Assembly: GCF_019890725.1 (NCBI RefSeq)
Contig: NZ_JAINZZ010000024.1
Location: forward strand, 1 to 64,000
Reading direction: 5' to 3'
Source: Actinacidiphila acidipaludis
GTDB lineage: Bacteria > Actinomycetota > Actinomycetes > Streptomycetales > Streptomycetaceae
DNA: 64,000 nt
Each line of letters begins with the position of its first letter. Within the stretch, counting starts at the first letter, position 1. The notes beneath the pieces were generated by a model that was not told where the DNA came from, searched no databases, and saw only the letters and a program-made list of their open reading frames with translations. Of this stretch, positions 45,211 to 54,298 are shown one piece after another. Both the position numbers and the translations under genes were made by a program.

Positions 45211-45891
45211 ATGCTGAACAAGTACGCGCGTGCGTTCTTCACGCGTGTTCTCACGCCGTTCGCCGCGTTTCTCCTGCGCAAGGGGGTGACCCCGGACGCG
45301 GTGACGCTCGTCGGCACCGCGGGCGTGGTGGCCGGCGCACTGGCCTTCTACCCCAGGGGGCAGTTCTTCTGGGGCACGGTCGTGATCACGCTCTTCGTCT
45401 TCTCCGACCTGGTCGACGGCAACATGGCCCGCCAGATGGGCCGGTCCAGCCGCTGGGGCGCCTTCCTGGACTCCACCCTGGACCGGGTGGCCGACGGCGC
45501 CGTCTTCGGCGGCCTGGCCATGTGGTACGCCGGCAGCGGCAACGACCTGGTGCTCTGCGCGGTGACGATCTTCTGCCTCGCCAGCGGCCAGGTGGTGTCC
45601 TACACCAAGGCCCGCGGCGAGGCCATCGGACTGCCGGTGAACGTCAACGGCCTGGTCGAGCGGTCGGAGCGCCTGGTGATCACCCTCGTGCTCTGCGGCC
45701 TGTCCGGTTTCCACCGGACGTTCGGCGTGCCCGGCATCCAGTGGCTGCTGCCGATCGCGCTGTGGGTCGTGGCCGTCGGCAGTCTGGTCACCCTCATCCA
45801 GCGCGTGGTGACCGTGCGGCGCGAGGCCGCGGAGGCCGACGCCGCCGACGCGGAGGCCGCCGCGCTCACCGACCAGGGGAGCGGCGCGTGA
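45211..45891 (+). CDS. pgsA: CDP-alcohol phosphatidyltransferase (phosphatidylinositol phosphate synthase)
   Basis: Membrane enzyme transferring a phosphatidyl group from CDP-diacylglycerol to inositol phosphate, 226 residues. The CDP-alcohol phosphotransferase signature D-x2-D-G-x2-A-R-x8-G-x3-D-x3-D is at 66-91: DLVDGNMARQMGRSS, then GAFLDSTLD. Five or six helices surround it; the C-terminus is an Ala/Glu/Asp-rich cytoplasmic tail. ATG 45211 follows GGGAAGG. Downstream PatA-like and PimA-like genes overlap it in series and act on the product, so the synthase should be for phosphatidylinositol rather than for glycerol or serine. Confidence 0.92.
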   Translation: MLNKYARAFFTRVLTPFAAFLLRKGVTPDAVTLVGTAGVVAGALAFYPRGQFFWGTVVITLFVFSDLVDGNMARQMGRSSRWGAFLDSTLDRVADGAVFGGLAMWYAGSGNDLVLCAVTIFCLASGQVVSYTKARGEAIGLPVNVNGLVERSERLVITLVLCGLSGFHRTFGVPGIQWLLPIALWVVAVGSLVTLIQRVVTVRREAAEADAADAEAAALTDQGSGA

Positions 45892-46832
45892 AGGAACGCC
45901 TCACCGACGGGCTGTACGGGCTGGGGTGGAGCGCGGTCAGGACGCTGCCCGAGCCGGCCGCCCGCGCTCTCGGCCGCGGCATCGCCGACGCGGCCTGGCG
46001 GCAGCGCGGCAAGGGCGTGCGGCGCCTGGAGGCGAACCTGGCCCGGGTCCGGCCCGGCCTGGACGAGGCGGGCCTGCGCGAGCTCTCCCGCGCCGGGATG
46101 CGCTCCTACCTGCGGTACTGGATGGAGTCGTTCCGGCTGCCGGCCTGGAGCAAGGACCGCATCCGCGGCGGCTTCGACCCCAGGGACGTGCACTACCTGA
46201 CCGGCGGACTCGCCGCGGGCGGCGGCGTGATCCTGGCGCTGCCGCACATGGGGAACTACGACCTGGCGGGCGCCTGGGTCACCACCAAGCTGGAGACGCC
46301 GTTCACCACCGTCGCCGAGCGGCTCAAGCCCGAGACGCTCTACGACCGGTTCGTCGCGTACCGCGAGGGTCTGGGCATGGAGGTGCTGCCGCACACCGGC
46401 GGCTCGGCGTTCGGCACCCTCGCCCGGCGGCTGCGGGCCGGCGGGCTGGTGTGCCTGGTGGCCGACCGCGACCTGTCGGCCAACGGCGTCGAGGTCGAGT
46501 TCTTCGGCGAGAAGACCCGCATGCCCGCCGGGCCCGCGATACTGGCCCAGCAGACCGGCGCCCTGCTGCTGCCGGTCACCCTCTGGTACGACGACTCGCC
46601 GGTCATGCAGGGCCGGGTGCACCCGCCGGTCGACGTGCCCGCCACCGGGGACCGGCCGTACCGCACCGCGGTGATGACGCAGGCACTGGCCGACGCGTAC
46701 GCCTCCGGCATCGCCGAGCACCCCGAGGACTGGCACATGCTGCAGCGCCTGTGGCTCGCCGATCTCCCGCCGCGGCCGCCGGCGCAGGGCGCCGCGGGAG
46801 CCGCCGAGGGCTCCGGAACGGAGAAGGTGTGA
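45888..46832 (+). CDS. Phosphatidylinositol mannoside acyltransferase (LpxL/PatA family)
   Basis: Acyltransferase of the lipid A-type family, 314 residues, predicted to acylate the mannose of PIM1 or PIM2 on the cytoplasmic face. LALPHMGNYDLAGAW holds the HX4D active site (H about 120). VADRDLSANGVEVEFFGEKT and MPAGPAILAQQTGALLLPVT are also characteristic. The N-terminus (GLYGLGWSAVRTLPEPAARA) is amphipathic, for membrane binding. GTG 45888 overlaps the pgsA stop, and its own stop overlaps pimA. Order pgsA-patA-pimA is the known mycobacterial arrangement. Confidence 0.92.
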   Translation: MKERLTDGLYGLGWSAVRTLPEPAARALGRGIADAAWRQRGKGVRRLEANLARVRPGLDEAGLRELSRAGMRSYLRYWMESFRLPAWSKDRIRGGFDPRDVHYLTGGLAAGGGVILALPHMGNYDLAGAWVTTKLETPFTTVAERLKPETLYDRFVAYREGLGMEVLPHTGGSAFGTLARRLRAGGLVCLVADRDLSANGVEVEFFGEKTRMPAGPAILAQQTGALLLPVTLWYDDSPVMQGRVHPPVDVPATGDRPYRTAVMTQALADAYASGIAEHPEDWHMLQRLWLADLPPRPPAQGAAGAAEGSGTEKV

Positions 46833-48031
46833 GGATCGGGATCGTCTGCCCGTACTCCTGGGACGTCCCCGGCGGCGTCCAGTTCCACATCCGCGACCTC
46901 GCCGAGCACCTCAACGGCCTCGGCCACGAGGTGTCGGTGCTCGCGCCCGCCGACGACGAGACCCCGCTGCCGCCCTACGTCGTCTCCGCCGGCCGCGCGG
47001 TGCCGGTCCCGTACAACGGGTCCGTCGCCCGGCTCAACTTCGGCTTCCTGTCCGCCGCGCGGGTCCGGCGCTGGCTGCACGACGGCAACTTCGACGTCAT
47101 CCACATCCACGAGCCGGCCTCGCCGTCGCTCGGCCTGCTGTCGTGCTGGGCCGCCCAGGGCCCGATCGTCGCCACCTTCCACACCTCCAACCCGCGGTCG
47201 CGGGCGATGATCGCCGCGTACCCGATCCTGCAGCCCGCGCTGGAGAAGATCTCGGCGCGGATCGCGGTGAGCGAGTACGCCCGGCGCACCCTCGTCGAGC
47301 ACCTCGGCGGCGACGCGGTGGTCATCCCCAACGGCGTCGACGTCGGCTTCTTCGCGGCGGCCGAGCCCAAGAAGGAGTGGCAGAACGGCACCATCGGGTT
47401 CATCGGCCGGATCGACGAACCCCGCAAGGGCCTGCCGGTGCTGATCCGCGCGCTGCCGAAGATCCTCGCCGAACGCCCCGGCGCCCGGCTGCTGGTGGCC
47501 GGCCGCGGTGACGCCGAGGAGGCCGTGCAGGACCTGCCGCGCGAGATGCGGGACCGGGTGGAGTTCCTCGGCATGGTCAGCGACGAGGACAAGGCGCGGC
47601 TGCTGCGCAGCGTCGACCTGTACGTGGCGCCCAACACCGGCGGCGAGTCCTTCGGGATCATCCTGGTCGAGGCCATGTCGGCCGGCGCGCCGGTGCTCGC
47701 CAGCGACCTCGACGCGTTCGCCCAGGTGCTCGACCAGGGCGCGGCGGGCGAACTGTTCGCCAACGAGGACGCCGACGCGCTGGCCGCCGCCGCGGTCCGG
47801 CTGCTGGGCGACCCGGCACGCCGTGCGGAGCTGCGCGACCGGGCCGGGGCCCACGTGCGGCGCTTCGACTGGTCGGTGGTCGGCGGCGACATCCTCGCCG
47901 TCTACGAGACGGTCACCGACGGCGCCGCGCACGTCGCCACCGACGAACGCACCCGGCTGCGCGCCCGGTTCGGGCTCGGCCGCGACGACGCGGCGGACCG
48001 CTCCGACCGCGGCTACCGGCCCCGCCGGTAA
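46829..48031 (+). CDS. pimA: Phosphatidyl-myo-inositol mannosyltransferase PimA
   Basis: GT-B, family-4-type glycosyltransferase, 400 residues, adding mannose from GDP-mannose to phosphatidylinositol. The N-terminal domain starts VRIGIVCPYSWDVPGGVQFH (the acceptor-side loop PGGVQ), with VIHIHEPASPSLG mid-domain. The C-terminal domain holds GFIGRIDEPRKGLPVLIRAL and PNTGGESFGIILVEAMSAG, the donor-site E-x7-E motif at about 275-283. GTG 46829 overlaps patA. The C-terminal about 40 residues are basic and disordered. Following the mycobacterial order, this finishes the PIM module. Confidence 0.94.
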   Translation: MRIGIVCPYSWDVPGGVQFHIRDLAEHLNGLGHEVSVLAPADDETPLPPYVVSAGRAVPVPYNGSVARLNFGFLSAARVRRWLHDGNFDVIHIHEPASPSLGLLSCWAAQGPIVATFHTSNPRSRAMIAAYPILQPALEKISARIAVSEYARRTLVEHLGGDAVVIPNGVDVGFFAAAEPKKEWQNGTIGFIGRIDEPRKGLPVLIRALPKILAERPGARLLVAGRGDAEEAVQDLPREMRDRVEFLGMVSDEDKARLLRSVDLYVAPNTGGESFGIILVEAMSAGAPVLASDLDAFAQVLDQGAAGELFANEDADALAAAAVRLLGDPARRAELRDRAGAHVRRFDWSVVGGDILAVYETVTDGAAHVATDERTRLRARFGLGRDDAADRSDRGYRPRR

Positions 48032-48042
48032 CCTTGCCGCCC

Positions 48043-48600
48043 GTGACCACCACCATCATCTGGGTCGCGGTGGCCGTCGTGGCCGTCGGCCTCTACCTGA
48101 GCTGGACGGCCGGCCGGCTCGACCGCCTGCACGCCCGGATCGACGCGGCCCGCGCCGCCCTCGACGCCCAGCTGCTGCGGCGCGCCTCGGTCGCCCAGGA
48201 ACTGGCGACGGCGGGCGTGCTGGACCCGGCCGCCTCGATCGTGCTGTACGAGGCCGCGCACGGCGCCCGGCAGGCCGAACCCGACCAGCGCGAGGTCGCC
48301 GAGAGCGAGCTGAGCCAGGCCCTGCGCGCGGTCTTCGCCGACGGCGAGACCGTCACCGAGGTCCGCGAGGCGCCCGGCGGCACCGCGGCGGTCGGCGAGC
48401 TCACCCAGGCGGTACGGCGGGTGCCGATGGCCCGCCGCTTCCACAACGACGCGGTCCGCGCGGCCCGGGCGGTCCGCGACCACCGGGTGGTGCGCTGGCT
48501 GCGGCTCGCCGGGCACGCCCCCTTCCCGATGGCCTTCGAGATGGACGACGAGCCGCCCGGCGCGCTGACCGCCGACGGCGGCGCGACCGCGGTGCGCTGA
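48043..48600 (+). CDS. LemA-like membrane-anchored protein
   Basis: A 185-residue protein with an N-terminal helix (TTTIIWVAVAVVAVGLYLSW) followed by an extracytoplasmic or cytoplasmic helical bundle (RLDRLHARIDAARAALDAQL, RRVPMARRFHNDAVRAARAV). LRLAGHAPFPMAFEMDDEPP near the end resembles the closing strand of LemA-type proteins, where NDAV is a recurrent motif, though overall similarity is weak. GTG 48043 is preferred; TTG 48034 is in frame. It follows pimA by 11 bases and probably belongs to the same transcript. No function can be given. Confidence 0.7.
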   Translation: MTTTIIWVAVAVVAVGLYLSWTAGRLDRLHARIDAARAALDAQLLRRASVAQELATAGVLDPAASIVLYEAAHGARQAEPDQREVAESELSQALRAVFADGETVTEVREAPGGTAAVGELTQAVRRVPMARRFHNDAVRAARAVRDHRVVRWLRLAGHAPFPMAFEMDDEPPGALTADGGATAVR

Positions 48601-48765
48601 GGCCCGGACGGCCGCCCGCCGCGGGTCCGCCCGGGCGCACCGGGCCGGGCGGGAGCCACCGCAGCGGAATTGGCCCTTTTCCGTCGCCCGCGGCCGCCGG
48701 ACGATGGGGACAGACCGTGGCACAACCATGGTCGAATCCGTCCTTTCGTCAGGAGTGAGGTCACC

Positions 48766-49674
<909 letters not shown>

Positions 49675-49682
49675 CCGAAGCG

Positions 49683-50276
49683 ATGAGCAGCACCCCCACC
49701 ATCGGCGTCCTGGCACTGCAGGGTGACGTGCGGGAGCACCTGGCGGCACTGGCCGCGGCGGACGCCGCGGCCGTGCCGGTGCGGCGTCCCGAGGAACTCG
49801 CCGGCGTGGACGGCCTGGTCATACCCGGCGGCGAGTCCACCACCATCTCCAAGCTGGCCGCGCTGTTCGGGCTGGCCGAGCCGCTGCGCGCGGCCATCCG
49901 CGACGGCCTGCCGGTCTACGGCACCTGCGCGGGGCTGATCATGCTGGCCGACAAGATCCTCGACCCGCGCTCGGGCCAGGAGACCTTCGGCGGCATCGAC
50001 ATGATCGTGCGGCGCAACGCCTTCGGCCGGCAGAACGAGTCGTTCGAGGCGTTCGTCGACGTCCGCGGGGTGGCCGGCGGCCCGGTCGAGGGCGTCTTCA
50101 TCCGCGCGCCCTGGGTGGAGTCGGTGGGCGCCCGCGCCGAGGTCCTCGCCGAGTACGACGGCCACATCGTCGCCGTGCGGCAGGGGCAGGTGATGGCCAC
50201 GTCGTTCCACCCGGAGCTGACGGGCGACCACCGGGTCCATGAACTCTTCGTGCACACAGTACGCACCGGGAGCTGA
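49683..50276 (+). CDS. pdxT: Pyridoxal 5'-phosphate synthase glutaminase subunit PdxT
   Basis: Class I-type glutaminase, 197 residues, supplying ammonia to PdxS through an internal tunnel. Catalytic Cys82 is in PVYGTCAGLIML; the oxyanion loop has VIPGGESTTISKL, and the His-Glu pair is in ATSFHPELTGDHR near 173. The start (TIGVLALQGDVREHLAAL) is typical. Eight bases after pdxS. A normal full-length protein. Confidence 0.98.
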   Translation: MSSTPTIGVLALQGDVREHLAALAAADAAAVPVRRPEELAGVDGLVIPGGESTTISKLAALFGLAEPLRAAIRDGLPVYGTCAGLIMLADKILDPRSGQETFGGIDMIVRRNAFGRQNESFEAFVDVRGVAGGPVEGVFIRAPWVESVGARAEVLAEYDGHIVAVRQGQVMATSFHPELTGDHRVHELFVHTVRTGS

Positions 50277-50342
50277 CACTTCACCGGTAGGATCGACCGC
50301 GCGACGAAGAACAGACATTGGTGACGCGAAGGAGACAGTCGG

Positions 50343-51095
50343 ATGTCCGGCCACTCTAAATGGGCGACGACGAAGCACAAGAAGGCCGTGATCGATGCCA
50401 AGCGCGGCAAGCTCTTCGCGAAGCTGATCAAGAACATCGAGGTCGCGGCCCGCACCGGCGGTGCGGACCCGGACGGCAACCCGACCCTCTTCGACGCCAT
50501 CCAGAAGGCCAAGAAGCAGTCGGTGCCGAACAAGAACATCGACAGCGCGGTCAAGCGCGGCTCCGGCCAGGAAGCCGGAGGCGCCGACTACCAGACGATC
50601 ATGTACGAGGGCTACGGCCCCAACGGCGTGGCCGTCCTGATCGAGTGCCTGACCGACAACCGCAACCGCGCGGCCTCCGACGTGCGGGTCGCCATGACCC
50701 GCAACGGCGGCTCGATGGCCGACCCGGGCTCGGTGTCGTACCTGTTCAACCGCAAGGGCGTGGTGATCGTCCCCAAGGGTGAGCTGGGCGAGGACGACGT
50801 GCTGGGCGCGGTGCTCGACGCGGGCGCCGAGGAGGTCAACGACCTCGGCGAGTCCTTCGAGGTCATCAGCGAGGCCACCGACCTGGTGCCGGTCCGCAAG
50901 GCCCTGCAGGACGCCGGCATCGACTACGACTCCGCCGACGCCAACTTCCTGCCCACCATGCAGGTCGAGCTGGACGAGGACGGCGCGCGGAAGATCTTCA
51001 AGCTGATCGACGCGCTCGAGGACAGCGACGACGTACAGAACGTCTTCGCCAACTTCGACGTCTCCGACGAGGTCATGGAGAAGGTCGACGCCTGA
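50343..51095 (+). CDS. YebC/PmpR family protein (TACO1-like)
   Basis: A 250-residue protein of the YebC family: MSGHSKWATTKHKKAVIDAK opens the helical domain, AKKQSVPNKNIDSAVKRGSG and TIMYEGYGPNGVAVLIECLTDNRNR follow, with domains II and III to the end. The family was long annotated as a transcriptional regulator; more recent work in bacteria and mitochondria shows a ribosome-associated role in relieving stalling at proline stretches. Its place before ruvCAB is widely conserved. ATG 50343 follows AAGGAGACAGTCGG. Confidence 0.96.
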   Translation: MSGHSKWATTKHKKAVIDAKRGKLFAKLIKNIEVAARTGGADPDGNPTLFDAIQKAKKQSVPNKNIDSAVKRGSGQEAGGADYQTIMYEGYGPNGVAVLIECLTDNRNRAASDVRVAMTRNGGSMADPGSVSYLFNRKGVVIVPKGELGEDDVLGAVLDAGAEEVNDLGESFEVISEATDLVPVRKALQDAGIDYDSADANFLPTMQVELDEDGARKIFKLIDALEDSDDVQNVFANFDVSDEVMEKVDA

Positions 51096-51131
51096 CGCCG
51101 GGCGCCGGGCGACGCGGCTCCGGCGCACGGC

Positions 51132-51168
51132 CGAGGGGCCGGCGGGGACACGCCCCGCCGGCCCCTCG
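51132..51168 (+). terminator. Terminator between yebC and ruvC
   Basis: CGAGGGGCCGGCGGGG-ACACG-CCCCGCCGGCCCCTCG: a 16-base perfect stem at 51132-51168, 37 bases past the yebC stop, followed by ACCGTTTGT. It separates the yebC transcript from the ruv operon. Confidence 0.85.
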
Positions 51169-51236
51169 ACCGTTTGTCGGTGCCAACCGATAGCCTGCGG
51201 GAACAGGGCGAACGGCGGTGCGAAGGGAGGGGCGGC

Positions 51237-51776
51237 GTGCGCGTACTGGGCGTGGACCCGGGGCTGACGCGGTGCGGGGTCGGCGTGGTCGAGGGCACGG
51301 CCGGCCGGCCGCTGGCGATGGCCGGTGTCGGTGTGGTCCGCACTCCGGCCGACGCCCCGATCGGCGACCGGCTGGTGCTGATCGAGCGCGGCCTGGAGGA
51401 ATGGCTGGACGCCCACCGGCCCGACGCGGTGGCCGTCGAGCGCGTCTTCAGCCAGCACAACGTCCGCACCGTCATGGGCACCGCCCAGGCCAGCGCGGTG
51501 GCCATCCTGTGCGCGGCCCGGCGCGGTCTGCCGGTGCACCTGCACACCCCCAGCGAGGTCAAGGCCGCCGTCACCGGCAGCGGCCGCGCGGACAAGGCGC
51601 AGGTCGGCCAGATGGTGACCCGGCTGCTGCGGCTCGACGCCCCGCCCAAGCCCGCGGACGCCGCCGACGCCCTCGCGCTCGCCATCTGTCACATCTGGCG
51701 CGGCGCCGCCGCAGGCCGCCTGCAGCAGGCCGTCGCCGCCCACCGCACCGCACGCAACCAGGAGCCCGCCCGGTGA
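51237..51776 (+). CDS. ruvC: Holliday junction resolvase RuvC
   Basis: RNase H-fold endonuclease that cuts four-way junctions with RuvAB; 179 residues. The first catalytic Asp7 is in RVLGVDPGLTRCG, the Glu in AVAVERVFSQHNVRT, and the last two acids in KPADAADALALAICH. GTG 51237 with GGGAGGGG upstream fixes the start so that Asp7 is in its normal place. It overlaps ruvA (GTGA). The protein is full length for the family. Confidence 0.96.
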   Translation: MRVLGVDPGLTRCGVGVVEGTAGRPLAMAGVGVVRTPADAPIGDRLVLIERGLEEWLDAHRPDAVAVERVFSQHNVRTVMGTAQASAVAILCAARRGLPVHLHTPSEVKAAVTGSGRADKAQVGQMVTRLLRLDAPPKPADAADALALAICHIWRGAAAGRLQQAVAAHRTARNQEPAR

Positions 51777-52384
51777 TCGCCTTCGTCAGCGGCCAGGTGG
51801 CCGCACTCGCACCCGACACCGCCGTCATCGAGGTCGGCGGGGTCGGCATGGCCGTGCAGTGCGCGCCGAACACGCTGGCGGCGCTGCGCGTCGGGCAGCA
51901 CGCCCGGCTGGCCACCTCCCTGGTGGTCCGCGAGGACTCCCTCACCCTCTACGGCTTCGCCGACGACGAGGAGCGGCAGGTCTTCGAGCTGCTGCAGACC
52001 GTCAGCGGGGTCGGGCCGCGGCTCGCCCAGACGATCCTCGCGGTGCACGCGCCCGACGCGCTGCGGGCCGCGGTGGCCGGCGGGGACGAGAAGGCGCTGA
52101 CCGCCGTGCCCGGCATCGGCAAGAAAGGCGCCCAGCGCCTGCTGCTGGAGCTGAAGGACCGTCTGGGTGCCCCCACCGGCTCGGGCGTCCCACAGGCCCC
52201 TGGCACCCCCGTAGCGGCCTCCTGGCGCGACCAGTTGCACGCGGCACTGCTCGGCCTCGGCTACGCCGCCCGCGAGGCGGACGACGCGGTGGCCGCCGTC
52301 ACCCCGCAGGCGGAGGCCGCCGCCGAACCCAACGTGGGGGCTCTGCTGCGCTCCGCCCTGCAGAGCCTGAACCGCACCCGCTGA
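51773..52384 (+). CDS. ruvA: Holliday junction branch migration protein RuvA
   Basis: Tetrameric junction-binding subunit, 203 residues. The N-terminal OB fold (VIAFVSGQVAALAPDTAVIE, REDSLTLYGFADDEERQVFE), the two helix-hairpin-helix motifs (VSGVGPRLAQTIL and VPGIGKKGAQRLLLEL), and the C-terminal RuvB-binding domain (DQLHAALLGLGYAAREADDA) are in order. GTG 51773 overlaps the ruvC stop, and ruvB follows after about 95 bases. Confidence 0.96.
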   Translation: MIAFVSGQVAALAPDTAVIEVGGVGMAVQCAPNTLAALRVGQHARLATSLVVREDSLTLYGFADDEERQVFELLQTVSGVGPRLAQTILAVHAPDALRAAVAGGDEKALTAVPGIGKKGAQRLLLELKDRLGAPTGSGVPQAPGTPVAASWRDQLHAALLGLGYAAREADDAVAAVTPQAEAAAEPNVGALLRSALQSLNRTR

Positions 52385-52478
52385 CGCGCGCCGCGCGCCC
52401 GAGCCGCACGGCATCCGCGGCGCCCGCGCCGCCGCCGGCCAGCGAACCCGAGACCCCGCCGAGAGACCGAGACCACCG

Positions 52479-53576
52479 ATGAACTGGGACGACGCCACAG
52501 CCGAGACGCCCGAGCGCCTGGTCGGCGCCGACGCCGACCGAGAGGACCAGGCGGTCGAGGCGGCGCTGCGCCCGAAGGACCTGGCGGAGTTCGTCGGCCA
52601 GGAGCGGGTCAGGCAGCAGCTCGGCCTGGTCCTCCAGGCCGCCCGCAAGCGCGGCGGCACGGCCGACCACGTGCTGCTCTCCGGCGCCCCCGGACTGGGC
52701 AAGACCACCCTGTCCATGATCATCGCCGCCGAGATGGGCGTTCCCATCCGCATCACCTCGGGGCCGGCCATCCAGCACGCCGGCGACCTGGCGGCGATCC
52801 TCTCCTCCCTCCAGGAGGGCGAGGTGCTCTTCCTCGACGAGATCCACCGGATGTCGCGGCCCGCCGAGGAGATGCTCTACATGGCCATGGAGGACTTCCG
52901 GGTCGACGTGATCGTCGGCAAGGGCCCGGGGGCCACCGCGATCCCGCTGGAGCTGCCGCCGTTCACCCTGGTCGGCGCCACCACCCGGGCCGGGCTGCTG
53001 CCGCCGCCGCTGCGCGACCGCTTCGGCTTCACCGGCCACATGGAGTTCTACGCGCCCGCCGAGCTGGAGCGGGTGATCCGCCGCTCGGCCGCGCTGCTGG
53101 ACGTGGAGGTCGACGGTGAGGGCGCCGCCGAGATCGCCGGCCGATCCCGCGGCACCCCCCGGATCGCCAACCGCCTGCTGCGCCGGGTGCGGGACTACGC
53201 GCAGGTCGAGGCGGACGGCGTGGTCACCCGCGAGGTCGCGGCCCGCGCCCTGGAGGTCTACGAGGTCGACGAGCGGGGGCTGGACCGGCTGGACCTGGCG
53301 GTGCTCCGGGCGCTGCTGACGCTCTTCGGCGGCGGGCCGGTCGGCCTGTCCACCCTCGCGGTCGCGGTGGGGGAGGAGCGGGAGACCGTCGAGGAGGTGG
53401 CGGAGCCGTTCCTGGTGCGCGAAGGACTGCTGGCCCGGACGCCGCGCGGCCGGATCGCGACCCCCGCGGCCTGGACGCATCTGGGCCTCGTGCCGCCGCA
53501 GGGGACACCGGGGGCCGCCGGGGGGAGTGCGACAGATCACCCAAGAACCGGACAGGACGGTCTTTTCGGTCCTTGA
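52479..53576 (+). CDS. ruvB: Holliday junction DNA helicase RuvB
   Basis: AAA+ motor of branch migration, 365 residues. Walker A GAPGLGKTT at 69-77, Walker B VLFLDEIHRM, sensor 1 VGATTRAGLL, the Arg finger in PPPLRDRFGFT, and the C-terminal winged helix (VGLSTLAVAVGEERETVEEV, EPFLVREGLLARTPRGR). The last about 30 residues are an unremarkable Gly/Thr-rich tail. ATG 52479 gives MNWDDATAETPERLVG. Confidence 0.97.
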   Translation: MNWDDATAETPERLVGADADREDQAVEAALRPKDLAEFVGQERVRQQLGLVLQAARKRGGTADHVLLSGAPGLGKTTLSMIIAAEMGVPIRITSGPAIQHAGDLAAILSSLQEGEVLFLDEIHRMSRPAEEMLYMAMEDFRVDVIVGKGPGATAIPLELPPFTLVGATTRAGLLPPPLRDRFGFTGHMEFYAPAELERVIRRSAALLDVEVDGEGAAEIAGRSRGTPRIANRLLRRVRDYAQVEADGVVTREVAARALEVYEVDERGLDRLDLAVLRALLTLFGGGPVGLSTLAVAVGEERETVEEVAEPFLVREGLLARTPRGRIATPAAWTHLGLVPPQGTPGAAGGSATDHPRTGQDGLFGP

Positions 53577-53738
53577 GCTGCGTGAGAGTCTTGCAGTCAG
53601 GAACCGCAGTGCCATGCTTGGCGTTGTTCCAGCGGCGAGCCAGCCTTTAGACTCCGCCGACGCCCTTCCTCCGGATTGGCATCCACACCCCGAAATCCAG
53701 GCCATCCCCACGTGGCCGCGCGAAGGAATGTCCAGACC

Positions 53739-54212
53739 GTGAACATCGGAATCCTCCTCCCCCTGATCCTGATCGTCGGCGTCATGTTCATGATGTCGCG
53801 ATCCGCCAAGAACCGGCAGCGTCAGGCATCGGAGATGCGCAGCAAGATGGAGCCCGGCACTGGCGTCCGCACCATCGGCGGCCTGTACGCCGTGGTGAAG
53901 GAAGTCAACGACGAGACCGTGCTCCTCGAACTCACGGACGGCGTCCACGCGCACTTCGCCAAGAACGCCATCGCCACCGTGCTCGGCGAGGACGAGTTCA
54001 ACCGGATCGTCCACGGCATCGAGCCGGACGAGCCCGAGGGCCTCGACCACGACGCGCAGGCCCCCGCGGCCGACGCCGGTGACGCCGACGCGAAGGAGGC
54101 CGGGGACGCCGGGACCGCCGAGGACGCGCCCGCCGAGGACGCCCCGATCGACCTCAGCAAGTCCGACGCCGCCACGCCGCAGGACAGCGGCGCGCCCCGC
54201 GACGGCAAGTAG
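53739..54212 (+). CDS. yajC: Preprotein translocase subunit YajC
   Basis: Small membrane protein, 157 residues, of the SecDF-YajC accessory complex. It starts VNIGILLPLILIVGVMFMMS, a single helix, followed by RSAKNRQRQASEMRSKMEPG and the conserved GVRTIGGLYAVVKEVNDETV domain. The last about 50 residues are an acidic Ala/Asp-rich tail, longer than in E. coli. GTG 53739 follows GAAGGAATG. secD follows after 86 bases. Confidence 0.95.
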   Translation: MNIGILLPLILIVGVMFMMSRSAKNRQRQASEMRSKMEPGTGVRTIGGLYAVVKEVNDETVLLELTDGVHAHFAKNAIATVLGEDEFNRIVHGIEPDEPEGLDHDAQAPAADAGDADAKEAGDAGTAEDAPAEDAPIDLSKSDAATPQDSGAPRDGK

Positions 54213-54298
54213 CCTCAGCAAGGGTCCGGTCTCACAACACTCGTGGCCGTCCCCGGGGAGCCGTACGCCCGGGCGGTAGGACAGGGAGAAACAAGAAG

